Part shown: one piece after another, positions 1 through 11,129 of the stretch
How the letters are laid out: each line of letters starts with the position of its first letter
Numbering within the stretch: position 1 is the first letter of the stretch
Assembly: GCF_037893015.1 (NCBI RefSeq)
Contig: NC_133660.1
Location: 165,604,283-165,668,282 of the forward strand
DNA length: 64,000 nucleotides
Source: Macrotis lagotis
Lineage: Eukaryota > Chordata > Mammalia > Peramelemorphia > Peramelidae
Direction of reading: 5' to 3'
Translations under genes and position numbers: made by a program
The notes under the pieces: model-generated
What the model was told of the DNA's origin: nothing
What the model saw: the letters and a program-made list of their open reading frames with translations, nothing else
The model's database searches: none

Positions 1-1030
1 ACATTAAAACTCAGCAATAGAAGACAAATTCCCTCGAAATAGAAAGGAAACCATTTCATCTTAATTGAAAAGTTCAAGTTATAAAAACCCCTAAATTTCA
101 AATGGAATAAGAAATTTAAAGTCTTAAGAAATAAATCAAATAAACCAGTATATTGTCAGTCAGGCTACTTTGAAGAGTCTTATTAAATTTTCAGGGCTTA
201 AAAAATGGTCCTCTGATATTTAAATTTTATAATTTATTTGAATATACTTTCTTAACTTTTGTGTAAATGGAACAAAAATATTATAGTGTTGAATTAATTA
301 ACAAATGAATATTTGTGTTTGGTTCTGTTAGGTGCTTTTGAGGTTATAGTATCAGAAATGGTCCTCAAAAATATATATATCTATATCTAGATATATATAT
401 ATATGTAGATGTAATATATATATATATACACATATATAAGGAATAAAAATTACATAAAATTGTGAGTAAAATAATATTGTGATAGATTGTGAGCTTCAGT
501 TTATAAGCTACTGGAATGCAAAAGAAAGGAAGGAGTTTAAGGGAAGGTTTCATATGGCATTTGATCAGGGTCTCTATGATAAGTAAATTAGGGAGACAAC
601 TAGGTGAGGAGAGAAACAATGACATTCCAAACAACAAAAATAAAAAATGAGCAAAGGCATGCAAGTCAGACTGTGGGAAGGAAAAGGACAGAGAAGATGG
701 AAGAAAAGTTTGACATTTAAAGTCCTTTGGAGTCAAGTTCCAACTTTTCTTTCTAGATTAATTTTATATAACACTATGTATTATCCCCCCCTTTGACCAC
801 TCTCAATTTCTAACTAAATTATCTTCCTTGATGTTCCCTGAACTTAGCATTCAATTTCCCTTTGCATCATTGCAATGGTGATATCCAACTTTATTGGAAT
901 ACAAACACAGTCTCCCCTTATCTCCCCCTCTTAGAATCCCTAGTCTTTCAAGATCAAACCCTTTTAAGGGAATCCTTTCTCTCCTTCCTTAAATTATATT
1001 GTATTTCCTCATCTAAATGACTATTGGGGA
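1..1030. other. SPATA18 intron 1, AT-rich, no gene seen
   Basis: AT-rich intronic sequence with a (TA)n tract around 367-436. The open frame on the minus strand here has no recognisable similarity and is driven by low-complexity sequence. Nothing else is identified. Confidence 0.4.
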
Positions 1031-1198
1031 GGGGGCACTGCTAGGTGGTGCAGTGGATAGAGCACCTGAGTTAAAATCCGACCTCAGATACTTAATAATT
1101 ACCTAGCTGTGTGGCCTTGGGCAAGTCACTTAACCCCATTGCCTTTCAATAAACAAACAAACAAACAAACAAACAAATAAATAAATAAATAAATAAAA
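1031..1198 (+). repeat. CORE-SINE (WSINE1-like)
   Basis: tRNA-derived SINE with 'ctaggtggtgcagtgg' head, internal deletion after 'gagcacc', and 'aattacctagctgtgtgg' core. It ends in an (AAAC)n/(AAAT)n tail at about 1151-1198. Confidence 0.8.
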
Positions 1199-1239
1199 GC
1201 AAGTCTAGGAGAGGACACCCCAAAAATGTGAAAAATAAA

Positions 1240-1241
1240 AT

Positions 1242-1274
<33 letters not shown>

Positions 1275-1328
1275 GTATATATATATATATACACACACAC
1301 AATATATGTATATATATATTGTGTGTAT

Positions 1329-1372
<44 letters not shown>
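1240..1372. repeat. Microsatellite (TA)n / (TG)n
   Basis: Compound simple repeat: TA-rich up to about 1320, then nearly pure TG to 1372. It explains the Tyr/Ile- and Thr/His-rich open frame on the minus strand. Confidence 0.9.
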
Positions 1373-1374
<2 letters not shown>

Positions 1375-1375
<1 letters not shown>

Positions 1376-2000
1376 GTAAAGTCAAATTATGGATGGACTT
1401 AAAAGCTAGGAAGAGCACCTGAAGCAGAAGAACACAGAGAACCATTAAAGATTTCTGAGCAGAAGAGCTGATATCTTAAAAGCTGTTGTATAGTTTGGAG
1501 GGGATGGTGAAGAAAGAAATCCCTCAGGAGGAACTGAAACTAACCAGGAGACTGCTGTAGCAATAATTTCAAGAATATAATGATGGCTTGAGTTGATATA
1601 ATGACTTAAGAAATTGTGAGAGATGTTTCAAAGAAAAATAAATAGAACTTCATGACTGGGCTGGATATAAGAGATGACAGAGCAGGATGAATCAAAATAA
1701 CTTCAAAATTTAGAGCCTAGCTGACTCAAAAAATAAAAATTGAGGGAAAGAGCTATTTGAAGAGTAATAACATCTTCAGTCCTATTTCAACTACATCTAA
1801 TCACACACACATATATATATATAATAGATAGTACATACAAATATATGTTGTCAAACAGAAGAATATTGAAAAGTGATTATAAAAAGCAATCTGAATTATA
1901 AAGTAAGGGCAAGAGTTAGTTGGAAATAGGCCACAAAACATAGGTTGCAATTAAAATTATAGTGGTCTTTGAAAGCCAAGCTAAGGAGTTTGGATTTTTT
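1375..2000 (+). repeat. Unnamed purine-rich interspersed repeat, copy 1
   Basis: Contains 'aaagatttctgagcagaaga' and the ensuing block that recurs at 2521-2632. Related phrases occur at 22640-23470 and 32735-33225. It resembles a mammal-wide middle-repetitive family that I recognise by sequence but cannot name with certainty. Confidence 0.45.
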
Positions 2001-2164
2001 CAGAAGTCAACATAATAGATCTCCCATCATTCCTAATCCTGTAATACTCTTGACCCTTCTCTCTGTTGAAATCCTATCTATTCTCCTGATTCTTTCCTGA
2101 TTTCCCCAGAACTGAAGTTTTTCTTACATGAAATTATCATCACAGTAAAGAAGAAATTTATTTA

Positions 2165-2400
2165 TACTTACTATATTCCAGGCATTATGCTAATTACTCT
2201 TACAAATATCTCATTTAATCCTCAAACAATACTTGGAGGTAAATACTATAGATAAATATTTGATATAGTTGAGGAAATGAAGACAAGAAATTTAAAGTGA
2301 CTGTCCAAGATCACACATCCAAGAAGTGCCTAAAATTGAGTTTGAATTTAGATCTTTCTAACTCCAGATGATCCATTTGTCCACTGTGCCATTAATACTT
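2165..2400 (-). repeat. MIR-type SINE, antisense
   Basis: Reads through decayed 'ctatattccaggcattatgc', 'gaggaaatgaagacaag' and 'ccaagatcacacatccaag', the typical reverse-orientation MIR/L2-tail layout. Confidence 0.6.
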
Positions 2401-2520
2401 CTTTTTTATATCTACCATGTTCTGTTGTATATTATGAGGATCTGAGTACATTTTATTTCCCTCATATTCAATTTTTAAACTCCTTGAAGGACAAGGACTA
2501 AGTCTTGTTATTTTTTTTTG

Positions 2521-2632
2521 AAAGATTTCTGAGCAAAAGAATTGATGTCTTAAAAGCTGGTATATAGTTGGTGGGGAGGGAAATCCCTCAGGAGAAAATG
2601 AAACTAGCCAGAGGGCTGCCTATAATAATGGT
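2521..2632 (+). repeat. Unnamed purine-rich interspersed repeat, copy 2
   Basis: Direct repeat of 1447-1566: same order of 'aaagatttctgagca', 'cttaaaagctg', 'aaatccctcaggag' and 'gaaactagcca', with small indels. A T-run abuts its left end. Confidence 0.6.
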
Positions 2633-3060
2633 CTTCAGCATAGAAAATACAAAATGAATGGATTTGTTGAAGAGCTACTTTTCATTCTTCTCAAAGACTT
2701 TGGGGGAAAGTAACTGATGAAAGGAAATTCTGAGAAGAGAGGGATATGAGGAGAAAAAAGAAGAGAGGGAAGGTGGGAAGGACATAGAGCCCTTCATCAG
2801 ATTAGTGGAATCTGGTAATGAAGCTTCAGACAGAAATACTTTTCCTGCAGAGAATGCCCCCCCAGAAAACAAAGACTGAGGAAGGAGATTAGGATTGAAG
2901 AAGCTACAAAGCAACAGTTTATGGATCTACTAGACTTTTAAATTTATAATTGATTCAAATCTATTACTTAGGATAACCCTTCTTTAAGAAGTAGGTTAAA
3001 AAAAGAAAGAAAAGAAAAAAAAAGAAATAGATAAATGTTCATGAAAATACCCAAAACACA

Positions 3061-3300
3061 GGACATCAAGTGGCATAGTGAACAGAGTACTGGCCATAGA
3101 TCAGGAAGACTGATCTTCCTGAGTTCAAATCTAACCTCAGATACTTACTAGCTTTGTGTCCTTGGGCAAGTCACTTCGTCCTCTTTGTCTCAATTTCCTC
3201 ATCTATAAAATGAGCCAGAGAAGGAAATGGCAAGCCACTCCAGTATATGTGTGCCAAGAAAGCCACAAATGGGGTCAGAGAGAACTGGACTCAGTCCAAG
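3061..3300 (+). repeat. MAR1-type SINE
   Basis: Head 'agtggcatagtgaacagag', core 'cttgggcaagtcacttcgtc' and the MAR1-specific 3' part 'gaaggaaatggcaagccact ... gaaagccacaaatggggtca'. It spans the short open frame on the plus strand. Confidence 0.75.
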
Positions 3301-3399
3301 AATATATAGTGCATTATAATTCCATTGTGAAAATGAGTTGGGTAATGATTTGATAACCTGGTATTTTCTTATTACAAACAGTCAACTGGCTCTCTCAGT

Positions 3400-3560
3400 G
3401 GATTAAAAAACTAAGCCCTGGAGGCAGGAAGACCCGAGCTGTGGAAGTCATTGGCTCAGTTGACTCTCCTGTAAAATGGGAATAATAATATCAATACCAG
3501 CTTGGCAGCCTTGTTCTAAGAATCAAATGAGATAATATTTATACAGTAATATGGCAACTA
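3400..3560 (+). repeat. MIR/THER1-like SINE fragment
   Basis: 'ggaggcaggaagacc', then 'tgtaaaatgggaataataat' and 'caaatgagataatat': a decayed MIR-like 3' end. Confidence 0.5.
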
Positions 3561-3759
3561 ATGGACTATATATAAACTAATTCTATACTTTTGTGGCCTG
3601 ATGTAAAAATGAAAACTACAGAACCTCATTAGATAATTCTTTCCTGGTTCTGTGATCGGGGAGAAAAATTTGACAGTATGATGAATGTAAAATAATAAAT
3701 TTTGAGGCTACCCACAGCATCTAAATATTGATAGAAAATGGGGGGGGGGGGACAAAATA

Positions 3760-4130
3760 AATCCTGCAGCGCGCTGAACATAGTAATATTTAACTTTCAG
3801 ATTAGATTGTGACGAATGAGATGCAAGGAAGACTTCGGTTACCGCCTACTGCAGGCTAGACCAGACAAGCCGATGGCCTTCCATTCCGGTCGTTATGGCA
3901 ACCAGCGTCCTTGGTTACCGCTTTCCCGGGAAATCACAGAAGTCAGGGTTTTCTCAGCTATTTACTCCGAAAGAATTCTTTCGTTCTGGGCTCTGCCAGG
4001 ATTCAGCACCCAGCCCTGCCCGATGGCCCCAAAACAAGGACCAAAAGTAGTGAGAATCTTCTCTATCTCGTATTAGGGGTCTGCGGCGGGGATGGCCGCG
4101 TCCTGATCGATTTACAGACTCTTGCCCAAA
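3760..4130 (-). promoter_or_regulatory. CpG-containing block with RFX X-box in SPATA18 intron 1
   Basis: This non-repetitive block keeps many CpGs, unlike the flanking sequence. At 3889-3902 it carries GTCGTTATGGCAAC, a perfect match to the X-box consensus GTHNYYATRRNAAC bound by RFX factors. Two GTTACC half-sites flank it at 3838-3843 and 3914-3919. X-boxes mark ciliary gene promoters and enhancers, and SPATA18 is a ciliated-cell gene, so an intronic enhancer or alternative promoter is plausible. Function is inferred. Confidence 0.5.
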
Positions 4131-4262
4131 GCTTATCACATCATCTTAGACCTGGAAGGGATCCTCAGCAATCTCCTAATCCAACCTGTAATAATTACAG
4201 CCCAAGGAGTTGGAAAAAGCAGCGGGTATGAAGTCAGAAGACCTACCTGGGTTGAGAACCAG

Positions 4263-4610
4263 GATCATATCTCTTGAACAGGAAAGGACCTTACAGATCA
4301 TCTAGTTCAACCAAGCTCATTTTACCGATGAGGAAACTGAGGCCCAGAAGGTGAATCATTAGAGTATTGCCCAAAGTCACACAGATTGCAAGCGTCAGAA
4401 GTGGGATTTGAACCTAAAATCCTCCAAAGTGTCCAGTAGCATGCTTTTCTGGATGACCTCGGGCAAGTCACTATGAGAGGGTCATTTTCTTTGTGACCTT
4501 AGATGAGTGAAGTCAGCCCACCCCTCTGGGCCCTCTTCCTCGTCTATAAAACGAAGGGCTATAGGAGAAGGTCCCTCCCAGCTCTAAGACCCACGATGCG
4601 CGTTTGCATT
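4263..4610. repeat. Back-to-back MIR/THER1-like SINEs
   Basis: 4263-4440 reads as a reverse MIR ('gatgaggaaactgaggccca', 'caaagtcacacag', 'gggatttgaacc'). 4446-4600 is a forward THER1/MIR end ('cctcgggcaagtcac', 'cctcgtctataaaacg', 'ccctcccagctctaagac'). Both lie in SPATA18 intron 1. Confidence 0.6.
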
Positions 4611-4711
4611 CCTAATGGGAAGGCAGGGAGGGTGGCTATCCTCTAACTCCGCCGCGGAGAGATAGGTGAGCCCTGTGATTCCTGCTGGGGGCTCGGACCC
4701 AAGCGACTCAC

Positions 4712-4798
4712 GTAATAGTCCTTGTACCAGTTCTCCAATTTCTCCTGCAACGCCCGACAGGATTCGTTGTTAACTAATCTTCTTAGGTTGTCCGCCAT
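4712..4798 (-). CDS. SPATA18: SPATA18 (Mieap) first coding exon, partial gene
   Basis: Read on the minus strand, an ATG in a good Kozak context (GCCATGG) opens 29 codons beginning MADNLRRLVNNE and ending NWYKDYY. The frame then meets a consensus donor GTGAGT (4711-4706) in phase 0. This closely resembles the N-terminus of mammalian SPATA18/Mieap (human begins MAENLKRLVSNE), a coiled-coil protein of mitochondrial quality control that is p53-responsive and strong in testis and ciliated cells. Its divergent position upstream of SGCB matches the human order. I found no second exon between 1 and 4711, so the remaining exons should lie left of the window. Identity rests on the N-terminal match, the splice site and synteny together. 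Confidence 0.88.
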
Positions 4799-5057
4799 GG
4801 CTGCTCCTCGTTTTTTTTTTTATGGGTATGGTGATGCCAAAGGAATGGTGTTTCTCCTTAATTGGGAGAGGGGGACCTTTAGAGCCCAAAAGGTGTTTCC
4901 ATCTTTACCCCGGGGGTCTTCAGCTCCTGCGGCGAGGATTTCGAAGGAGCAGGGCTGGGGAAAAGGGGCGGGGAGGGGAGGTATTCCTAGGCCCTCAGGA
5001 GCCTGCATCTGCCGCCCCTTCGGGTGCCCCTCCTGACGCTGCCTAGACCGCTGTGCA

Positions 5058-5065
5058 TATTTATA
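5058..5065 (-). promoter_or_regulatory. SPATA18: TATA box of the putative SPATA18 promoter
   Basis: The minus strand reads GGGTATAAATATGC here, a near-ideal TATA box about 260 bp upstream of the SPATA18 ATG. This predicts a start site near 5030 and a 5' UTR of roughly 230 nt. Just upstream on the same strand (about 5070-5090) is an AT-rich forkhead-like stretch (AAGTTTGTTTAATAA) whose last base departs from consensus. Start site and use are inferred, not shown. Confidence 0.5.
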
Positions 5066-5359
5066 CCCGGGCGATTATTAAACAAACTTTGACGTTTGCT
5101 TTGCTCGGCTGTCAAGGACGCCAGCGCGAAAGGGAGGGCTCAGTTGTAGCAACGCTTCCCTTCCTTCCCTCCCTTCCCCTCTGTCCCAGCCCCTTGCCAC
5201 CCCTCTTCCCTGGCTCCTCAAGCCTTTCTGACTTGCCTAGAATGCCGCTGCTGTTCTTGTTGCTTTTAATGTGTCTGGGGCTACTATTAGCGTTGTTGTT
5301 TTCTGAAGTGGAAGAGCAGAAGCCAGAGGACACGGGTACTGAGATAAATTCCTAGTGTC

Positions 5360-6840
5360 GACAGGAACTGAGTCCGGAACCTGGACCCAGAAGATCCTGA
5401 GGGGCAGGAGGGCATGACTGGAATCCTGAAGCAAAGCATGCTTTGTATCTTTACAAATCCAGAGCACGAGAACAGAAGTCCAATTCGGAAGCTTTCAAGT
5501 GGAAATAGTTCCTCCTTTATCCTAAATTCAGGCTCGTCTCCCCTATTTCAGGTCCTGGGTATTGGGAGAAAAACATCACGACTTTAGTAAGCACCTGAGA
5601 TGCAAGTTTTATTTTACAGCCTAGTAATTGGTTCGACTCTTAGGAAGTCCAGGAAAGCCAGTGTGCCCGGAACCATTCTCCATCCCTTCCCACCTCTGCT
5701 TTCTGTTTAGCAGGAACAGGTCTTTGAAGGTTACAAGGGAATGTGGAGAACTAAAAGGACAGGGGAAATGGGGAAAGAAAACGTTTTAAGTTGGGGATCT
5801 CAATATCTCTAAAAGTTAACCTAGAACATAGCAGGAGACAGTGTTCCCAAAAGGTGGTACTTCTAAACAGAAAAAGTTTCCAAATCTGAGTTACTCTGAA
5901 ATCCAAACATGAAAACATAAAGTGGATGTTACTTCAAAAATCTTAAATCAAATCCCTCACTAAGTCAACAAATCTTCCCTCCAACTAAAACTAATGGAAT
6001 GAGCAAGACAGTTGTCTAAATGGACTATGTCCCAGGAATCACCTCCCAGACTGATCTAGGCAAAGTTGTCAGTGCTTCATATGAAACCACAATTGACCAC
6101 AAAGTTATAGCCTTAGTTTAAGTTTCCTCTTGTCTTGTTTTTTTTTTTGGGGGGGGGGGTGCAGATGGATGGCTTTGGAGGTTCCAAGATGAGCACACAT
6201 GAAGATAACTTCTCAGGTTTGGACAAGGTTCAATGATATAAAAATTAACCTATATGGTAAAACCACCTTAATTCAAAATCACCTTGATTCAAAAGCTGGG
6301 GCAATTACGACTTTGGTATTATCTGTTTAAAAAGAATTTTCAAACAATAGTGCAGGGCAATTGTTTTAAGAAAACAAACTTTCAAAAACTGAGCTCTTTA
6401 GATGGCATGCCATTCTTAAATGGTCTTTTAAGACTGTTCTCTTGCTGAGTTGGTCTATGAATTTTGTTACTTTATATACTTGAAAGTATTAAAAAACATT
6501 GTTGAATATTCTACAATTTTGATTCCACTAATTTAGTTCTCTATACAATTCGTTTGAGCTGTAAGTACATTTCTAAATCTAAATGTTCTCTTTCTGATTT
6601 CTTTTCACTTAATACAAAGAATAGAATTGTGTTCATATAAAAAAGACTTATATGCTGAGGTTCATACTAAATACTATTTAACAGGAATATACTTTTGTAG
6701 TAGAATGAGAGAAAATCAGAAAGGATCCATAAAGATAGCAATATTAATATGCCTTTTTAAAAAGGAGAGTGTGTGACAACAGAAATTTGTTGAAAACAAG
6801 TTTTCTCATGCATCCAGAACTGAATTTTTCATAGGAAAAA
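5360..6840. other. SPATA18-SGCB intergenic DNA, nothing identified
   Basis: No coding exon, RNA gene or clear repeat recognised, apart from a T-run/G-run at about 6139-6160. Confidence 0.4.
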
Positions 6841-6844
6841 ATTC

Positions 6845-6990
6845 AAGGGGTGGCTAGGTGGCGCAGTGGATAAAGCACCGGCCCTGGAGTCAGGAGTCCG
6901 GTCTCAGACACTTAATAATTACCTAGCTGTGTGGCCTTGGGCAAGCCACTTAAACCCATTTGCCTTACAAAAACCTAAAAAAAAATTCAA
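6845..6990 (+). repeat. Young CORE-SINE with target-site duplication
   Basis: Near-consensus copy with intact CpGs ('ggtggcgcagtggataaagc', 'caccggccctggagtcagg') and a small deletion before 'ccggtctcagac'. It is flanked by AAAAAATTCAA-type duplications on both sides. Same subfamily as 22037-22200. Confidence 0.85.
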
Positions 6991-7429
6991 AAGATTTGGA
7001 GATATAAAAACAGCACTTTAAAAAATTGTTTTATTTTAGTTTTTTTTAATAACTCCATTCCATTGGTTCACAGTCTTGAAATTCTCACAAATATCAAAGT
7101 GAATCTTATCCTATATGGTAGAGCTGAATATCCTCTTCACTAAACTGTTTCTCAGTCAAAATCTTAACATCCTTAGAAAATATTGTACTAAATTTCACTT
7201 CATTGAATTCATGATTAAAAATTCAAAGTGGAACATGATTTTTTTCTAATATGAAATGTCAGAACATTTATTATCTAATACTCAGCATGCAGGACTCAGT
7301 GCAATCTTCAAGACCTCTTTGAAAAATAACCATGGTGGACATAGAAGACATTGGCATGGCATGCCCACATCAAAGAAAGCACTATGCTCTGTGGGAAGCA
7401 GAATCCCTGTAACTCAAAAGAAATATGAG

Positions 7430-7552
7430 GGCCAGCTATGTAGTACAATGGATAGAGCACCAGTCTTAGAGTCAAATTTAGCCTGACACTTATTACCTTT
7501 ATGAGCCTGGACAAGTCACTTATTCCTGATTGCCTCAGGAAAAAAAAAGTTG
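7430..7552 (+). repeat. Decayed CORE-SINE
   Basis: 'gccagctatgtagtacaatg ... gatagagcaccag ... ctggacaagtcactt': diverged copy with internal losses and an A tail. Confidence 0.65.
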
Positions 7553-7851
7553 TAAGAGGAAAAGAAATGTGAGAAGCACAAATTTTGAGACATCTCCACC
7601 CTAAATATTTATATGGACTTATTTGTACCCAACCTGAGCTCATGTTGATCAATCAGTCACAATCAGTCTAAATGTATTGTAACTCCAACATAGTGATACT
7701 TTATTGTGTCCTCTTCAAAGAAGAAATGATAACCTTCAGCTCAGGATGTGCTATCTTATTTTTCTCAATTAGATTTTAAACTTCAAATCAGGGTCCATGT
7801 TTTTATGGACCCTTTGGAGAAAAGGATAAATGTTAAAAAAATATTTTCTTG

Positions 7852-8000
7852 GGGGCAGCTAGGTGATGCAGTGGATAGAGCACCTGCCCTGGAGTCAGGA
7901 GGACCTGAGTTCAAATGTAACCTCAGACCATTTAATAATTGCCTAGCTGTGTGACTTTGAGCAAATCACTCAACCCCAATGCCTTAAAATGAAAAATAAT
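7852..8000 (+). repeat. CORE-SINE
   Basis: 'gggggcagctaggtgatgca' through 'attgcctagctgtgtgactt' to a short A-rich end. Full-length, moderately diverged. Confidence 0.8.
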
Positions 8001-8274
8001 TTCTCATGAAATTTAGAAATAAGGAACTCAAAACATATGAAATATTCAGTAAAGGTTTGGTTTGAATAATTTTGCCCTAGTTCAATAGTTTTAGAAAAAG
8101 TGTCTTTTGAACTAGGTTGTGATTATTTAGAGTAAGGAAAGAGACTTTGTAATTTAATATTCAGCTTAGGGTCTGGATGGAGTAAATGAATATAACATCA
8201 TACATTTCAAGACTGACTATTCAGTAAATGTAAAGTCCTAATTATAGTTATCAGTCACTTGTATTTTGCTGTAA

Positions 8275-9590
8275 AAGATTTTTTTTTCATTCTTTATTTC
8301 CCCCAGTTAGCATGTAAAACAATTTTAATGGTTCATTTTCAAAATTTTGAGTTCCAAGCTCTCTCCTCTCTCCCTATCCTACCCTCCTCAAAGAGAAGGC
8401 AAAAAAAAAATCAATAAAAGTAATACATACATAGTCAGGCAAAACATTTCCATAATGGTCATGTTGTGAGAGAAAATGTAGAACCCCCCCCAAAAAAAAC
8501 TCAAGAAAAGTATAATTCAATCTATATTCAAACACCATCAGTTCTTTCTCTGGGGATGGATAACATTTTTCACCATGTCCTTAAGAGCTGTCTTTGATCA
8601 CTGACTTGCTGAGATAACTCATTTGTACACAGTACATTTCACTTTGCAACATTTCCTTTAAGTCTATCCAGGTTTTTCCTGAGAGCATCCTGCTCATTTT
8701 TTTCTTTATTTTTAAATTTAGATTTTTTTTATTCCAAATACATGCAAAGATAGTTTCCAACATTTATTTTTGGTAAGATTTTAGTTTCCACATTTTTCTC
8801 CCTCCTTTTGCCTCCCCCGCCTTGACAGCTAGCAATCTGATATAGGTTATGCATGTAATATATTAAACATTTTCATATTCATCATGTTGTGAAAGATGAA
8901 TCAGAACAAAGGGGAACAAAAAGCCATGAGAGGGTTAAAAAAAACAGAGCATAAAACAAATTTTTAAATGGAAAATAGGATGCGTTGGTCTGCATTTAGA
9001 TTCCATAGTTTGTTCTCCATTGATGGTATTTTCCATCACAGATCCCTTAGAATTATCTTTGATTATTGTACTTGTTCAGGAAAGCTGTCTGTCACATTTG
9101 ATCATCACACAATGTTGCTGGTAATTTGTTCTCCTGGTTCTGCACACTTCACTCAACAGTTCATGTAAGTCTTTTATCTTTTCTGAATTCTTCACCATTA
9201 TTTCTTACAGAAACTCCATATTCATGTGCCACAATTTGTTCAACCATTCTCCAATTCATAGGCATCCCCTCAGTCTCTAATTCTTTGACACCACAAAGAG
9301 TCTAGCCATCACTTCTTATAGCAGAATAATACTACATTATAATCACATGCTCAATTTCCAATTCTTTGCCACCAGAAAAGAGCCACTATAAATATTTTTA
9401 TTGAATACTATATATATATATATATGTCCTTTTAGTTTTTTATTTCTCTTGGAATATAGTATTGCTAGGTCAAAAGTTCACAACTCCACCAAAAGTTCAT
9501 CAATGTTTCATTTTTACACATCCACACCAACATTTGTCAGTCATTTGCATTTTCCAATTTAAAAAGTCAAATATTTTATGTTCGTTAATG
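8275..9590 (-). repeat. L1 3' remnants, antisense
   Basis: Two stacked reverse-orientation marsupial L1 3' segments. 8275-~8700 is one 3' UTR. ~8700-9590 is another 3' UTR running into decayed ORF2 C-terminal sequence ('ccaattctttgccaccag', 'gagccactataaatattttt', 'attgctaggtcaaaag'). No intact frame. Confidence 0.6.
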
Positions 9591-9599
9591 GAATAATTA

Positions 9600-10990
9600 G
9601 AATTCCTAACTTAGTATATATGAGTAAACAAGACGGTATATTTTCTTAACTATTGTATACCTCCATATTAGTTTTAGAAAGATTTTGAAATACTGAAATA
9701 CCTGAAACATGTAAAATCAAAAAATGTCCTTAAAACTCTTAATTTTTACACAAATAAATGTGCTATAAAATCAGTATGAATCATATTTTAGGAATGAGAT
9801 AATAAGTCCAGTACAGTTTCATATATCTAAAGAGATCTTTAACATCAGTTCTATTGAACCTAGAGTTTAAAATTGAGTGAATTACAACTAAGACTTTTGG
9901 AATCCCACATTTTTTTTTTTTTTTGCAATCTTTCTATTTGACACTACTGGTATACACAATTGACAAAAGGAAAGAGAAAGAATGAAAATGATTGACTAAT
10001 TTACCTCTGATATCATAATCCTGGTATAAAAACTAGAAGAAAAAGATGACATTCAGTTTATTGATTTTCTAATGTTATAGTAATATTTAGTAGCAAACCA
10101 TTTTATTCCTGGTAGAACAATTTAACATGGTATTAGTATACCTGCTTAGCACATATGAATATGGTATAGTTAAAGTAGCTCATGTTAGTAAAGAAAAAAA
10201 GACCCAGTGTTTGATCTTTAAGGGGCAATGGTGCATGGCACACTAGATAGAGCCCAGGGACTCAGGAGATCTGAGTTTCAACACTGATGCTACTATGTCA
10301 CTCTATGATTTGAGTTATCACTTCTGCAGACTTTTATTTCCTTGAAATGAAGGGGTTGGTCTGGAAGATGGCTAAACCCCTTCCAGTTCTGATTTTTTTT
10401 ACAATTCTTGGATAAGACCCCTGATGTTTCAAGTATTTTCACCATCTCACTTGAAATTCCCACTTTACAGTAAAAGTTAATAACAGCTCTGAAATCCAGA
10501 GGTCAAGGAAGCCACCATGGGGTACAGGGTATCAAGACACTGTCAGGAGCAATTCCATTTCTGAGAGGTGTCAAAACTGAAGTTGAGGCTATGGTATCTG
10601 GAGGTGCAGGGACAAATCAAAGATCTGAAAACTAGATCAAGGCAGAAGTGGAATGAGGCAACTAACTGCAACTAGTGAAGGAAAACGGGGGTTTAGATTC
10701 CAGAAGCACAAGGTAGAACAAGACCTGAGCATCAGAAGTCAGTAGTTAAGAGTGATCCTTGTCCTAAGGGAAATGATTTAGTCTTCTGGCCCTGTCTTGA
10801 TGAGTATTTACTGTCCTGAAGCTGAAGATGTTCACAAGAAACAATTACACTTTAGCTACTGGTATGTTCTCATGGATAATGCTGACATTAAATATCTGAG
10901 TCTAACCAGACTCTTGTACATTGTTACTGCCCACTTTTTTTAAGTGGACCATTGGACTATAATAGTAGAGATGGAAGAATTTTGTTTTGT
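9600..10990. other. Intergenic DNA with one MIR-like fragment
   Basis: Mostly unremarkable. 10226-10400 resembles a forward MIR/THER1 ('gatctgagtttcaacact', 'cttgaaatgaaggggttg', 'ccttccagttctga'). The rest is not recognised. Confidence 0.4.
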
Positions 10991-10996
10991 TTTGTT

Positions 10997-11127
10997 TTTA
11001 GGTTTTTCTTTTTTGCAAGGCAAATGGGGTTAAGTGGCTTGCCCAAAGCCACACAGCTAGGTAATTATTAAGTGTCTGAGACTGGATTTGAATCCAGGTA
11101 CTCCTGACTCCAAGGCTGGTGCTTGAT
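10997..11127 (-). repeat. CORE-SINE, antisense, 5'-truncated
   Basis: Reverse copy: 'ttgcaaggcaaatggggtta', 'cacacagctaggtaattatt', 'tactcctgactccaaggctg', stopping before the tRNA-like head is complete. Confidence 0.8.
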
Positions 11128-11129
11128 GG

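Noticed and set aside
365..736. 123-aa minus-strand frame in SPATA18 intron 1
   Set aside because: Low-complexity, TA-tract-derived C-terminus, no splice context and no match to the expected SPATA18 exon 2.
1146..1445. 99-aa minus-strand frame
   Set aside because: Translation of the TG/TA microsatellite and a SINE tail.
1..4711. SPATA18 exon 2
   Set aside because: I looked on the minus strand for sequence resembling the next part of the protein and found none, so no call is made.
6845..6920. tRNA gene suggested by A/B-box-like sequence
   Set aside because: Part of the tRNA-derived SINE head; the same sequence occurs in many copies and does not fold as a complete tRNA.
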